Shown one piece after another: positions 46,121-55,275 of a DNA stretch of 64,000 nucleotides. The notes beneath the pieces were generated by a model that saw nothing but the letters and a program-made list of their open reading frames with translations, was not told the origin of the DNA and made no database searches. Each line of letters opens with the position of its first letter. The stretch's first letter is position 1. The position numbers were made by a program, and so were the translations under genes. The stretch covers positions 186,001 through 250,000 of the forward strand of contig CAWCQQ010000002.1 in the NCBI GenBank assembly GCA_963797675.1, read 5' to 3'. This DNA comes from DASQPR01 sp963797675. Its GTDB lineage: Bacteria > Actinomycetota > Actinomycetes > Mycobacteriales > Micromonosporaceae.

Positions 46121-46524
46121 TCGGCGGTCGGCGGCGCCGAGTCATCCGGTGGCGGCGGATGCCGGCGGAGGTGGCACTGCCACGGACCGGCGACCGCGGC
46201 GCGGTGACGGCGGAGTTCGCCGTGGTCATGCCGGCACTCGTGTTACTGCTCGGATTCTCACTCGGTGCCGTCGACGCGGCCCTCGACAAGGTCCGCTGCG
46301 TCGACGCCGCTCGCGATGCCGCGTTGGTGCAGGCACGCGGCGGCGACGGTCTGGCTGCGGGTCTTGCCGACGCGCCGCCGGGTGCCACGGTCGTCGTCAC
46401 CATCGACGGCGACCTCGTCCGCGCGACCGTGACGGCACGGACGCGTCCGCTGGGGCGACGGTTGCCGGGCGTGTACGTCGTCGGAACCGCGGTCACCACG
46501 CTGGAACCAGCGGCGGCACCGTGA
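46117..46524 (+). CDS. TadE-like pseudopilin
   Basis: This 135-aa protein has a TadE motif near residues 27-50: 'RGAVTAEFAVVMPALVLLLG', with the conserved Glu five residues into the hydrophobic helix. A small extracytoplasmic domain with one Cys follows. It probably is a minor pilin of the Tad system. The GTG start overlaps the DUF4244 stop by four bases. ATG 46159 is an in-frame alternative that would still precede the motif. Confidence 0.85.
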   Translation: MIGGRRRRVIRWRRMPAEVALPRTGDRGAVTAEFAVVMPALVLLLGFSLGAVDAALDKVRCVDAARDAALVQARGGDGLAAGLADAPPGATVVVTIDGDLVRATVTARTRPLGRRLPGVYVVGTAVTTLEPAAAP

Positions 46525-46887
46525 CACGCCTGACGAAAGTGCTGCAAGACCGCGGTTTCGCATCGATTGCCACCCTGGCCGCGGGTGCGGTCATCGTTGC
46601 CGTCGGAATGACCGCGGTCCTCGCGGTAACGGTGACGATCGCGCGGCATCAGGCGCAGGCGGCGGCGGACTTCGGAGCGCTGACCGGCGCGGCACGTGCC
46701 GAACTCTTCCCCGACGAGGCGTGCGCAGCCGCACGCGAGATCGTGGAGGCAAACCACGCCGTCATGCAGAGCTGCCGGGTTGATGATCCGTACGTGACGG
46801 TAACGGCATCCGTGCAGATCCCGGACGCGCCACCAGGTCTGAGCCCGGCCGAGGCAACCGCACGAGCCGGGCCCGTTCTCAACCTGA
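46521..46887 (+). CDS. Rv3654c-type TadE/G-like protein, probable one-base frameshift near 3' end
   Basis: This is the last gene of the tad operon. An N-terminal helix ('IATLAAGAVIVAVGMTAVLA') is followed by 'RHQAQAAADFGALTGAAR', the hallmark of the Rv3654c-like family in the tad/helicase neighbourhood, and two Cys (about residues 72 and 86). GTG 46521 overlaps the tadE stop. As written the frame has no stop until 48434, deep inside the opposite helicase gene. Removing one C from CCC 46872-46874 gives a normal end at TGA 46885-46887 after 'ATARAGP', about 121 residues, leaving 35 bases to the convergent gene. The coordinates assume this. Confidence 0.7.
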
Positions 46888-46922
46888 CCGGCGTCGCGCA
46901 CGACCGGACTGCGCAGCGGTCC

Positions 46923-49259
46923 CTAGTGCTGGCCGACCAGGCCCGGCACCTCCGGGCGAGGAGCGGCACCCGTCGCCGTGGACAAGGCGGCCAGTACGGC
47001 ATCCAGGACCCGGACCGCGTCCGCCTTCGACAGCGGATCGTTGCCGTTGCCGCACTTCGGGGAATGCACGCACGAGGGGCAGCCGCGTTCGCAACCGCAT
47101 GCCGCGATCGCCGATCGTGTTGCGGACAGCCAGTCGGACGCGACGTGATAGGCGCGCTCGGAGAATCCGGCCCCACCCGGATGCCCGTCATAGACGAACA
47201 CGGTCGGTGCCTCGGTGTCCGGGTGTACCGCTGTGGAAAGTCCGCCGATGTCCCACCGATCGCACGTCGCGACGAGCGGCAACAGCCCGATCGCCGCGTG
47301 CTCGGCTGCGTGCAGCGCACCGGGAACGTCCGCCGGTTCGACGCCGGCCAGCGCCAGCGCGCCCGGCGAGATCGTCCACCACACGGCGGTCGTCCGGAGT
47401 TGGCGGGCCGGCAGGTCGAGCGGCCTCGTGTCGATCACTTCGCCGGTACTCAATCGCCGTCGCTGGTAGCTCACGACCTGGTTGGTGACGTCGACCGTAC
47501 CGAGGAACAGGCCGACCGGGCCCGCATCCACGTAGCTGGTGACCGACTCGACCGTCAGCGACGTGACATCGCGCGCATGCGTGGACCAATCCGGCTCCTC
47601 GGCGTGCACGAGAGCCACATGATCCTCGAGATCGAGGTGATCGACCACGTACGAGACACCTTGATGCAGGTGTACGGCGCCGTCGTGCACCTGGCCGTGG
47701 GACGCGCCCTGATCCACGGTGCCGAGCAGCCGGCCGGTCGCCGCCTCGACGATCGAGATCGGTGGGCCGCCGGTGCCGCGCAGATCGACGTCGGGTCGGC
47801 CGTCGCGAGCCCAGTACCAGCCGGTCGGCCGCCGTCGCAGCGCGCCGATGTCGGTCAACGCGTCGATCGTCGTGGCGGTCGACGGGCCGAACAGGTCGAT
47901 GTCGGCCACGGTCAGGGGCAACTCGGAGGCCGCGCAACACAGGTGTGGCGCGAGCACGTACGGGTTCGAGGGGTCGAGCACCGCCGCTTCGACCGGCCGG
48001 CCGAAGAGCGCCTCGGGATGGTGCACGAGATATGTGTCGAGCGGATCATCGCGGGCGACCAGGATGCACAACGCGTCTCGGCCGGCGCGTCCGGCGCGTC
48101 CGGCCTGTTGCCAGAGCGACGCGAGCGTGCCCGGATATCCGGCGAGGATCACGGCGTCCAGGCCGACCAGATCGACGCCCAGCTCGAGCGCGTTCGTCGA
48201 CGACAATCCCAGCAGCTCGCCGGCGAGCAACGCCTGCTCCAGCGCGCGGCGCTCCTCCCGCAGGTAGCCGGCTCGGTACGCGGCGACGCGACCGGCCAAC
48301 TCGGGGACGGCCTCGGTCAACCCTCGCTTCGCCATCGCCGCCACCAGCTCGGCACCCCGCCGGGAGCGTACGAACGCGATCGTGCGCGCGCCGTGGGCGA
48401 CCGCGTCGGCCAGCAGGTCGGCCGTTTGCCGTAGTGCGGATACCCGCAGCGGCGAGTCGAGGACCGGCGAGGACGGCAACAGCGGCGGCTCCCACAGGCC
48501 GAACGTCGTCCCGCCGCGCGGCGATCCGTCCACGGTCACGGCGTCGACCGGTAGCCCGGTGAGCCGGGATGCCGTCGTCGCCGGATCACCGGCCGTCGCC
48601 GACGCCAGGATGAAGACCGGCGAACTGCCGTACCTCGCGCAGATCCGTCGCAATCGCCGGATCACCTGCGCGACGTGCGATCCGAATACGCCTCGATAGA
48701 CGTGGCACTCGTCGATGACGACGTAGCGGAGGCGTCGGAAGTACGAGGACCAGGCCGCATGCCGGGGCAGCATGCCGCGATGGACCATGTCCGGATTCGT
48801 GAGGATGAAGCGCGAGTTTGCGCGTACCCATTCTCGTTCTTCCCACGGCGTATCCCCGTCGTAAACTGCGGCGCGCGCATCCCGCGGACCCAATTCCACC
48901 AGCGTGCGCAATTGATCGGCGGCCAGCGCCTTCGTCGGCGCGAAATAGAGCGCGGTCGCGCGGGGATCCTCGAACAGCGCGGTCAGGATCGGCAGCTGAT
49001 AGGCCAGCGACTTACCCGATCCGGTCCCGGTGGATACGACGACGTGTCGTCCCTCGAACGCGGCCGATGCCGCCTCGGCCTGATGCGACCAGGGCCGATC
49101 GACACCGCGGGCGGCAAACGCCGTCTGCAACCACGCCGCCGACCAGGTTGGCCACGCAACCGGTACGGCCGGCCGAGCGGGTACGCGTTCGATGTGGGTC
49201 ACGCAGTCCTCGCCGCGCGTCAACCGGCGCAACAACTCGTCCGGGTCGGGGGCTCCCAC
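46923..49259 (-). CDS. DEAD/DEAH-box helicase with C-terminal DUF1998-like zinc cysteines (MrfA/Hrq1-like)
   Basis: This 778-aa superfamily 2 helicase has Q-motif region 'RPWSHQAEAASAAF', Walker A 'VVSTGTGSGKSLAYQLP', the box 'YVVIDECHVYRGVFGSHVAQ' (DECH) and motif III 'ILASATAGDP'. The second RecA domain has 'LSSTNALELGVDLVGLDAVI' and 'QQAGRAGRAGRDAL'. The C-terminus contains the four-Cys set 'CGCERGCPSC...C', as in MrfA/YprA DNA-repair helicases. The start is GTG 49259. It is convergent with the tad operon, as in mycobacteria and streptomycetes. A role in DNA-damage repair is inferred from the family. Confidence 0.92.
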   Translation of the reverse strand: MGAPDPDELLRRLTRGEDCVTHIERVPARPAVPVAWPTWSAAWLQTAFAARGVDRPWSHQAEAASAAFEGRHVVVSTGTGSGKSLAYQLPILTALFEDPRATALYFAPTKALAADQLRTLVELGPRDARAAVYDGDTPWEEREWVRANSRFILTNPDMVHRGMLPRHAAWSSYFRRLRYVVIDECHVYRGVFGSHVAQVIRRLRRICARYGSSPVFILASATAGDPATTASRLTGLPVDAVTVDGSPRGGTTFGLWEPPLLPSSPVLDSPLRVSALRQTADLLADAVAHGARTIAFVRSRRGAELVAAMAKRGLTEAVPELAGRVAAYRAGYLREERRALEQALLAGELLGLSSTNALELGVDLVGLDAVILAGYPGTLASLWQQAGRAGRAGRDALCILVARDDPLDTYLVHHPEALFGRPVEAAVLDPSNPYVLAPHLCCAASELPLTVADIDLFGPSTATTIDALTDIGALRRRPTGWYWARDGRPDVDLRGTGGPPISIVEAATGRLLGTVDQGASHGQVHDGAVHLHQGVSYVVDHLDLEDHVALVHAEEPDWSTHARDVTSLTVESVTSYVDAGPVGLFLGTVDVTNQVVSYQRRRLSTGEVIDTRPLDLPARQLRTTAVWWTISPGALALAGVEPADVPGALHAAEHAAIGLLPLVATCDRWDIGGLSTAVHPDTEAPTVFVYDGHPGGAGFSERAYHVASDWLSATRSAIAACGCERGCPSCVHSPKCGNGNDPLSKADAVRVLDAVLAALSTATGAAPRPEVPGLVGQH

Positions 49260-49480
49260 TCCTGCACTGTTCCATCACCCTGCGGCAACGTCCAATTGCC
49301 CAGCGTCGTAGCTCCCGACCATCGCAACTATCGGCCGTCGATGGTTAGATCTCTCTCGAAGGCGCAAACACCGTTTCGAGTCGGTGATTCCGCCAATGTC
49401 GAAGCCATCCCACCGGATGGGTGGTCCGGAACCGGCACTGAGTGCAGAATGTCGCAAAGCAGGCGCGCAAAGGAGGTCGA

Positions 49481-49831
49481 ATGGAACTGGCACTGACCGC
49501 TCGGAGTGCCGCCGACTACACGATCCTCGAAGTCGGCGGTGAGATCGACGTCTATACGGCGCCGTCCCTGCGTGAAAAGATCATTTCCTTGGTCGACGCG
49601 GGCACCACGAAGCTGATCGTCGACCTCACTCATGTCGAGTTTCTGGACTCCACCGGGCTTGGCGTGCTGGTCGGTGCGCTGCGTCGGCTGCGTGGGGTCA
49701 GCGGCTCCTTCGGCGTCGTCTGCGATCAGGAACGTCTTCTCAAGATCTTCCGGATCACCGCGCTCGACTCCGTGCTGACCATCTACGACTCGGTCGAGTC
49801 TGCGTCGGCCGGCGCCGGCCAGGCCGGTTGA
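49481..49831 (+). CDS. STAS-domain anti-sigma factor antagonist (BldG-like)
   Basis: This 116-aa STAS protein begins 'MELALTARSAADYTILEVGG' and has the phosphorylation loop 'FLDSTGLGVL' (Ser near residue 57). It closely matches BldG, the streptomycete regulator of development and stress, and sits next to an anti-sigma-like ATPase gene as bldG does. It has a textbook ribosome-binding site, AAAGGAGGTCGA, ending directly before ATG 49481. It probably works by partner switching controlled by kinase and phosphatase. Confidence 0.93.
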   Translation: MELALTARSAADYTILEVGGEIDVYTAPSLREKIISLVDAGTTKLIVDLTHVEFLDSTGLGVLVGALRRLRGVSGSFGVVCDQERLLKIFRITALDSVLTIYDSVESASAGAGQAG

Positions 49832-49842
49832 GGGACATACCG

Positions 49843-50340
49843 ATGGCGACGGTTCGGCTGTCGTTCTCGCCGTACCCCGCGCATGTGCGCACCGCGCGCC
49901 TGGTGGGGGTCGCGGTCGCGCGCCGCGCGGGCGTCGCGGACGCCACTCTGGACGAAGTGCGGCTGGCGATCGGCGAGGCCTGCTCGCGCGCGGTCGCGCT
50001 GCACCGCCGCCACGCTCTGTCCGACCTGATCCTGGTCGAGCTGCGCGACGACGACCAATTCACGGTACGGGTCACCGATCGCGCACCCGGTGACGGCGCC
50101 CGCCCGACGAACCACATGTCCGGCCTGGTCGACGACGTCGACCTTTCCGGCCTGGTCGACGATGTCGACGTGTTCGGCCGGACCGAGGACGAGATCGATG
50201 CGCTGAACGAGGAGTACGTCGCCGTGGGCATGGGCCTGACGCTGTTGGCCGGTCTCGTTGAGGAACTTTCGGTGCGTCCGGCATCGGTCGGATTCGGCAC
50301 CGAAGTGGAAATGTCATGGCCAACCGGGGCACATCGCTAG
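49843..50340 (+). CDS. anti-sigma/histidine-kinase-like ATPase partner of BldG-type protein
   Basis: This 165-aa RsbW-like protein begins 'MATVRLSFSPYPAHVRTARL'. The N-box region reads 'VRLAIGEACSRAVALH': the usual Asn after Ala-Cys-Thr/Ser is Arg, and the later 'VTDRAPGDGA' departs from the DxGxG pattern, so ATP binding may be weak. The final block 'GMGLTLLAGLVEELSV' is conserved. An internal duplication gives 'SGLVDDVD' twice (50119-50170). ATG 49843 follows AGGGA; a TTG at 49828 is in frame. It is co-transcribed with the STAS gene. Confidence 0.85.
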   Translation: MATVRLSFSPYPAHVRTARLVGVAVARRAGVADATLDEVRLAIGEACSRAVALHRRHALSDLILVELRDDDQFTVRVTDRAPGDGARPTNHMSGLVDDVDLSGLVDDVDVFGRTEDEIDALNEEYVAVGMGLTLLAGLVEELSVRPASVGFGTEVEMSWPTGAHR

Positions 50341-50427
50341 CACGCTCACCTGGATCTACGCGACACGACCCGTCCTGCGTGTGACCATAGCCACGATGTC
50401 CAGCTAAAGTACCCGGGTCATCAACAA

Positions 50428-50450
50428 CATGCCTGGTCCGACCAGGCATG
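50428..50450. promoter_or_regulatory. 23-bp palindrome upstream of hppA
   Basis: CATGCCTGGTC (50428-50438) and GACCAGGCATG (50440-50450) are perfect inverted arms around one central C, about 90 bases before the hppA ATG. Symmetry with a single central base suggests a protein-binding operator more than an RNA hairpin. It could also end the bldG transcript. Confidence 0.55.
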
Positions 50451-50538
50451 CCCCAGGAACTCCCCGCGTGGAGAAACGTTGCGGCCGTGGTGACACCGAA
50501 GGCCCGCAACGACGTATATCGGTTACAGGAGGACACAG

Positions 50539-52926
50539 ATGTCCGGGACTATCTCCGCCAGCGGCGGACTGTCCCTGTCCGGTGCCAATCTGACCTACGT
50601 AGTGATCGCTGCCGTGATCGCGCTCGTAGCACTTGGCTTTGCTGCCGCCTTGGTTCAGGCGGTTCTGCGCACCGACACGGGTACAGAGAAAATGAAAGAG
50701 ATCGCCGGCGCGGTGCAGGAGGGCGCGAATGCGTTCCTGACCCGGCAGTTCAAGACGCTGAGCATATTCGGTGTGGTCGCAGTCATCCTGCTCACGCTGT
50801 TGCCGGTCTCTGACGGCGGTACGGAAGTACGGGTCGGCCGCTCCATCTTCTTCGTCGTCGGCGCGCTGTTCAGCTCGTTCATCGGCGGCGCGGGCATGTG
50901 GCTGGCAACCCGCGCGAACCTCCGGGTCGCCGCGGCAGCCAACACCGGCGAGGGCAGCCGGGAGCGCGCGATGCAGATCGCGTTCCGTACCGGTGGCGTG
51001 GTCGGGTTCCTGACCGTCGGCCTGGGGCTGCTCGGTGCCGCGATCGTCGTCCTGATCTACAAGGGCAACGCTCCGACCGTGCTCGAGGGCTTCGGCTTCG
51101 GCGCGGCGCTGCTCGCGATGTTCATGCGAGTCGGCGGCGGCATCTTCACGAAGGCGGCCGACGTCGGCGCCGACCTGGTCGGCAAGATCGAGCAGGGCAT
51201 CCCCGAGGACGACCCGCGCAACGCCGCGACGATCGCCGACAACGTCGGTGACAACGTCGGTGACTGTGCCGGTATGGCGGCCGACCTGTTCGAGTCGTAC
51301 TCGGTCATGCTCGTCGCCGCGCTGATCCTCGGCGAGAAGGCGTTCGGCATCCAGGGCCTGGTGTTCCCGCTGATCGTTCCGACGATCGGTGTCATCACCG
51401 CGATCATCGGTGTGTTCATCACGCGGCTGCGCAAGTCCGACCGCAACGGCCTGCAGGCGATCAACCGCGCGTTCTACGCGTCGGCCGCGATCTCTGCGGT
51501 GCTCGTGGCGATCGCGACCTTCGTCTACCTGCCGTCGACGTTCGCGGGCCTGACCGGCTCCGAGATCGCCAAGGACACGCACGACCCGCGATTCGTCGCG
51601 ATCATCGCAGTCGTCATCGGCATCGTGCTGGCCGCCGTCATCCAGGCGCTGACCGGCTACTTCACCGAGACGTCCCGTCGCCCGGTGAAGGACATCGGCA
51701 AGGCGTCCGAGACCGGTGCGGCCACCGTCGTGCTCGCCGGCATCTCGGTCGGTTTCGAGTCCGCGGTCTACTCTGCGCTCGTGATCGGCGCCGGCGTCTA
51801 CGGCGCGTACCTGCTCGGTGGCGGTTCGATCATCCTGTCGCTGTTCGCGGTCGCACTGGCCGGCACGGGTCTGCTGACCACCGTCGGCGTCATCGTCGCG
51901 ATGGACACGTTCGGCCCGATCTCCGACAACGCGCAGGGCATCGCGGAGATGTCCGGCGACATCGACGAGGCCGGCGCGCGCGTGCTGACCGACCTCGACG
52001 CGGTCGGCAACACCACCAAGGCGATCACGAAGGGCATCGCGATCGCGACAGCCGTCCTGGCCGCCACGGCGCTGTTCGGCTCGTACACCGACACGGTCGC
52101 TTCGTCGCTCCTGAAGGCCGGTCAGACCACCACGATCGACAGCATCCTGAACGTGGCGAACCCGAACAACCTGGTCGGTCTGTTGATCGGCGCGGCGGTC
52201 GTGTTCCTGTTCTCGGGGCTCGCGATCAACGCGGTGTCGCGTTCGGCGATGGCCGTGGTGTTCGAGGTACGTCGCCAGTTCCGCGACTTCCCCGGCATCA
52301 TGGACGGCACCCAGCGTCCGGAGTACGGCAAGGTCGTCGACATCTGCACGAAGGACGCCCAGCGTGAGCTCGTGACGCCGGGTCTCCTCGCGGTGCTGGC
52401 GCCGATCGCGGTCGGTTTCGGCCTCGGTGTCGGTCCACTCGCCGCCTACCTTGCCGGTGCGATCGGCACCGGCACGCTGATGGCGCTGTTCCTGGCGAAC
52501 TCCGGTGGCGCATGGGACAACGCGAAGAAGATGGTCGAAGACGGCGCGCACGGTGGCAAGCACTCGCCGGCGCACGAGGCGACGATCATCGGTGACACGG
52601 TCGGTGACCCGTTCAAGGACACCGCCGGTCCGGCCATCAACCCGCTGCTCAAGGTGATGAACCTGGTGTCCCTGCTGATCGCGCCCGCCGTGGTCATGTG
52701 GAGCACCGGCAGCGACAAGAACACCGGCCTCCGGATCGCGATCGCGCTCATCTCGGTGGCGATCCTGGCGACCACGATCATCATCACGAAGCGCAAGCCG
52801 ATGGCGATCGACCCGAGCAACCCGAACGCGGGGGATGACGGCGCACCGGCCGTCACCGCCGAGCCGGACGGCCCGGGAAAAGCAGGTAGCGACACCTCGA
52901 CGGACGTCGAGAAGGTTGAAGTTTAA
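50539..52926 (+). CDS. hppA: membrane-bound proton-pumping pyrophosphatase, K+-independent type
   Basis: This 795-aa, 16-helix enzyme hydrolyses pyrophosphate and pumps H+. The first substrate site 'KAADVGADLVGKIEQGIPED' followed by 'DPRNAATIADNVGDNVGD', the central 'DTFGPISDNAQGIAEM', and the third 'NSGGAWDNAKKMVED' are intact. The motif 'GNTTKAITKG' has Lys where K+-dependent enzymes carry Ala, which assigns it to the K+-independent H+ pumps. ATG 50539 has CAGGAGG upstream. The gene ends with a strong terminator, so it is probably monocistronic. Confidence 0.97.
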   Translation: MSGTISASGGLSLSGANLTYVVIAAVIALVALGFAAALVQAVLRTDTGTEKMKEIAGAVQEGANAFLTRQFKTLSIFGVVAVILLTLLPVSDGGTEVRVGRSIFFVVGALFSSFIGGAGMWLATRANLRVAAAANTGEGSRERAMQIAFRTGGVVGFLTVGLGLLGAAIVVLIYKGNAPTVLEGFGFGAALLAMFMRVGGGIFTKAADVGADLVGKIEQGIPEDDPRNAATIADNVGDNVGDCAGMAADLFESYSVMLVAALILGEKAFGIQGLVFPLIVPTIGVITAIIGVFITRLRKSDRNGLQAINRAFYASAAISAVLVAIATFVYLPSTFAGLTGSEIAKDTHDPRFVAIIAVVIGIVLAAVIQALTGYFTETSRRPVKDIGKASETGAATVVLAGISVGFESAVYSALVIGAGVYGAYLLGGGSIILSLFAVALAGTGLLTTVGVIVAMDTFGPISDNAQGIAEMSGDIDEAGARVLTDLDAVGNTTKAITKGIAIATAVLAATALFGSYTDTVASSLLKAGQTTTIDSILNVANPNNLVGLLIGAAVVFLFSGLAINAVSRSAMAVVFEVRRQFRDFPGIMDGTQRPEYGKVVDICTKDAQRELVTPGLLAVLAPIAVGFGLGVGPLAAYLAGAIGTGTLMALFLANSGGAWDNAKKMVEDGAHGGKHSPAHEATIIGDTVGDPFKDTAGPAINPLLKVMNLVSLLIAPAVVMWSTGSDKNTGLRIAIALISVAILATTIIITKRKPMAIDPSNPNAGDDGAPAVTAEPDGPGKAGSDTSTDVEKVEV

Positions 52927-52939
52927 GGACACCGGATAG

Positions 52940-52978
52940 AAAGTGCCGGTCACCGCGCGAGCGGTGACCGGCACTTTT
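52940..52978 (+). terminator. intrinsic terminator of hppA (bidirectional)
   Basis: A perfect 17-bp stem (52940-52956 and 52961-52977) with loop GCGA is followed by TTTT (52975-52978) on the plus strand and preceded by AAA for the opposite direction. It starts 14 bases after the hppA stop and also faces the convergent surface-protein gene. Confidence 0.93.
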
Positions 52979-52980
52979 GC

Positions 52981-53968
52981 TTAGAGACCCGGCATCTGCC
53001 GGGTGGGATCCGTGGGTGGACGGCCGCCGTGTCGCGGGTACGCCGTCGTCGGGTGGGTCGCCGGCGGGTACGCGTTCGGTTGCGGATAGCTCGCCGGGGG
53101 GTACGCCTGCCCCGGGTACGGCTGATTCTGATCACCGTACAGCGACGGATCGTTCGGATCGGGCCACTCCGTGGCGTCGCCGCTGCGCTTCCAGAGCAGC
53201 GTCCCGATCACTCCGATCCCGGCGATCAGCAGCAGGCCGCCGATGATGTAGAAGATCCAGACGCCCGATCCCGAGCCGTCGTTGCTCGTCGGCGCGACCG
53301 CCGGCAGCGCACCCAGGTCCGGACGTTGAGGTGTCCTCGGGTGTGGCCGTGGCGGTCTCGACCGGCGATGCGGTCGGGCTGGGGACCACCGCTGCCGGTG
53401 GCGCCGCCGTGTGCGTCGGCGGCGGAGTTGCCGCTTCGGGCAGGACAGCCGAGGCGAACGGTCCAGCGTGTGCCAGCTCTTTGGCGTCACTCTTTCGGGC
53501 GGAGCCCATCAGGACCATGCCGACCTGGAGGTTCGTTGCGGGCACGTGGTCACCGAAGCTGAGCCGCAGGTTGATGTTGATCTGCCCGGCGTTCGGCACG
53601 TTCTGGTACGGGTAGAACGTCGCCTGCAGCAGGCCGTCGTGGCGGGAGAAGCCGACCGAATGCCAGTTGCCGTTGCTGTTCTGCGGGCGCCATGCGAAGT
53701 GCAGCTGGCCGCCGCTGAGGTTGTTGCCGGCCTGGAGATCGAACTGCGCGGCAAGGTATCGGAACGCCTGCTGCGGGTCGGCGGGTTCGTTGACGCTGAT
53801 CGCGGCGCTGAAGACCACCGGGTCGGCGCCGGCCTGGAACGTGGCGGGTAGCCCGGACAGCGTCATCGAGCAGCAGCCGTCGTCGGCGCTGGCGGCGGAC
53901 GCCGGTACCCAGATCGCCAGGCCGACCAGCGTTGCGATAATTATCCGAATAAGTGCCCGATGAGGCAT
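52981..53968 (-). CDS. secreted, C-terminally membrane-anchored protein; probable one-base frameshift
   Basis: The 5' part encodes a signal peptide ('RALIRIIIATLVGLAIWVPA', cleavage near 'ASA') and an extracytoplasmic domain beginning 'DDGCCSMTLSGLPATF', then a Thr/Pro/Ser-rich stalk. The 3' part, in another frame, encodes 'PTSNDGSGSG', a membrane helix ('VWIFYIIGGLLLIAGIGVIG') and a Pro/Tyr-rich cytoplasmic tail. Each half lacks what the other supplies. Removing one base of CCC 53312-53314 joins them into about 328 residues. ATG 53968 has AAAGGA upstream. There is no LPxTG motif. The function is unknown. Confidence 0.75.
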
Positions 53969-54104
53969 TTGACCCGTTCCTTTGGCAACTATGGACGCCG
54001 ACATACGCCGACGCGCACAGACGCTACGTCGGTGTGTTTCGCTCGGCAAGCCGCGCCGCCGTCTGGCTTCGGTTCCGTCGCCTCTGGCCATTACAGTGAC
54101 GGAC

Positions 54105-54692
54105 ATGCGTGCTAGGCCGCGTTTCGAAGGTCGGGTCGCGCGGGAGCGGCGAACGGCAGCTTTCGAAGCGCGGCAGCTGGTCAGCGTTCTCGTCATGGTG
54201 GCGATCGCGCTGGGTGCCTCCGCGTGCAGCAGTGCGATCGCGCCGGCCACGTGGGCGACGTCGGTCTGCCAGGCGCTGACGCCGTGGCGTGCACAGATCA
54301 CCACGTTGAATCAGAATGCGCAAGCGGAGATGGCGACCACCCGTACGCCGGCGGATACGCGTACCCACATCTTGGCGCTCTTGGACGGAGCCGCGCAGGC
54401 GACCGAGAAGGCGCGATCGGCGGTGGCCGCGGCCGGCGTGCCCGATGTGGACGGTGGCGCGGTCATCTCGCAGCGTTTCACCGCGGCGCTCGCGGCCGTC
54501 CGCGATGCCTACCTGGCTGCGGAAACGACGGTCAAGGCGCTGCCCATCGCGGATGCGGACGCGTTCTACACGGGCGTCGGCGATGCGATGACGAAGCTGA
54601 ACGCCGACTACGCGAACTCCGGCGTCAACACCAACCAGCTGGCATCCCAGGAGCTGCAGAACGACTTCGGCCGGGTGGCCGCGTGTCAGTAA
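54105..54692 (+). CDS. putative lipoprotein
   Basis: This 195-aa protein has a basic n-region, the hydrophobic segment 'LVSVLVMVAIALGASAC' and a lipobox (Gly-Ala-Ser-Ala-Cys at about residues 36-40). The remainder is a helical, Ala-rich soluble domain without Cys pairs ('QITTLNQNAQAEMATTRTPA'). I do not recognise a named family. ATG 54105 is chosen, although the n-region is long (about 24 residues), so a later start is possible. The next gene starts inside its last codons. Confidence 0.75.
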   Translation: MRARPRFEGRVARERRTAAFEARQLVSVLVMVAIALGASACSSAIAPATWATSVCQALTPWRAQITTLNQNAQAEMATTRTPADTRTHILALLDGAAQATEKARSAVAAAGVPDVDGGAVISQRFTAALAAVRDAYLAAETTVKALPIADADAFYTGVGDAMTKLNADYANSGVNTNQLASQELQNDFGRVAACQ

Positions 54693-55267
54693 TCCGCCAG
54701 TTGTCGCTGTTCGGGATCGAGGCCGGGCCGCCCGGTCCGGACGATCTCGCCGGCCTTCTCGCCGGTCCGGGGCAGGTCGTCCGGATGGGCGGCACCGCTC
54801 GGATCAGCGTCGTGGTCGAGGAGCGGTGGCGGGCCGCGGCGCTCGTCGGCGAGATGCGGATCCGGGGGCTGGCGGCGACGTGCGTCTCCACAGTGGAAGA
54901 AAATCTTGGCGTCCGGACGCCGTACAGCACGATGCTGGCGCCGCTCGCGCGTGCGTGGCTGGCCGGTGCGGTGAAGCTCCCGCCGCCGGGATTTGCGCTG
55001 GAGGGACGCCGTCTGCGCCTGTGGATGATGGCCGCCGGATACCGCGAACCGCTGGCCGTCACGCTCCGTGTCGGACGCTGCGAAGAACCCGTTTCGCTCA
55101 TTTTGCAGCGGGCGTTGGCAACCGTCGGACTACCCTCGGATATCGTCGGAGCGTCGGGCCGTGCGGCAGGGCCGTCGCTGCGGATCAGCGGGCGGCGCCG
55201 GATCGGCCGTCTTGCCGAGCTGATCGGTGATCCACCGCCGTCCGCACCGGCGGGCGAGTGGCCGTAG
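54683..55267 (+). CDS. conserved hypothetical protein upstream of topA (Rv3647c-like)
   Basis: This 194-aa protein begins 'MSVIRQLSLFGIEAGPPGPD' and contains 'GTARISVVVEERWRAAALVG' and 'WMMAAGYREPLAVTLRVGRC'. Size, sequence style and position just before topA match the mycobacterial Rv3647c-type hypothetical. The function is unknown. GTG 54683 overlaps the lipoprotein stop by ten bases. Direct repeats follow in the topA leader. Confidence 0.78.
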   Translation: MSVIRQLSLFGIEAGPPGPDDLAGLLAGPGQVVRMGGTARISVVVEERWRAAALVGEMRIRGLAATCVSTVEENLGVRTPYSTMLAPLARAWLAGAVKLPPPGFALEGRRLRLWMMAAGYREPLAVTLRVGRCEEPVSLILQRALATVGLPSDIVGASGRAAGPSLRISGRRRIGRLAELIGDPPPSAPAGEWP

Positions 55268-55275
55268 CGCGACCG

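Noticed and set aside
46887..48434. Long plus-strand frame continuing from the last tad gene
   Set aside because: It lies entirely antisense to a well-conserved helicase and has no family features; a one-base frameshift explains the missing stop.
52981..53968. Sortase-anchored surface protein
   Set aside because: No LPxTG before the helix; the long Pro/Tyr cytoplasmic tail argues for a plain membrane anchor.
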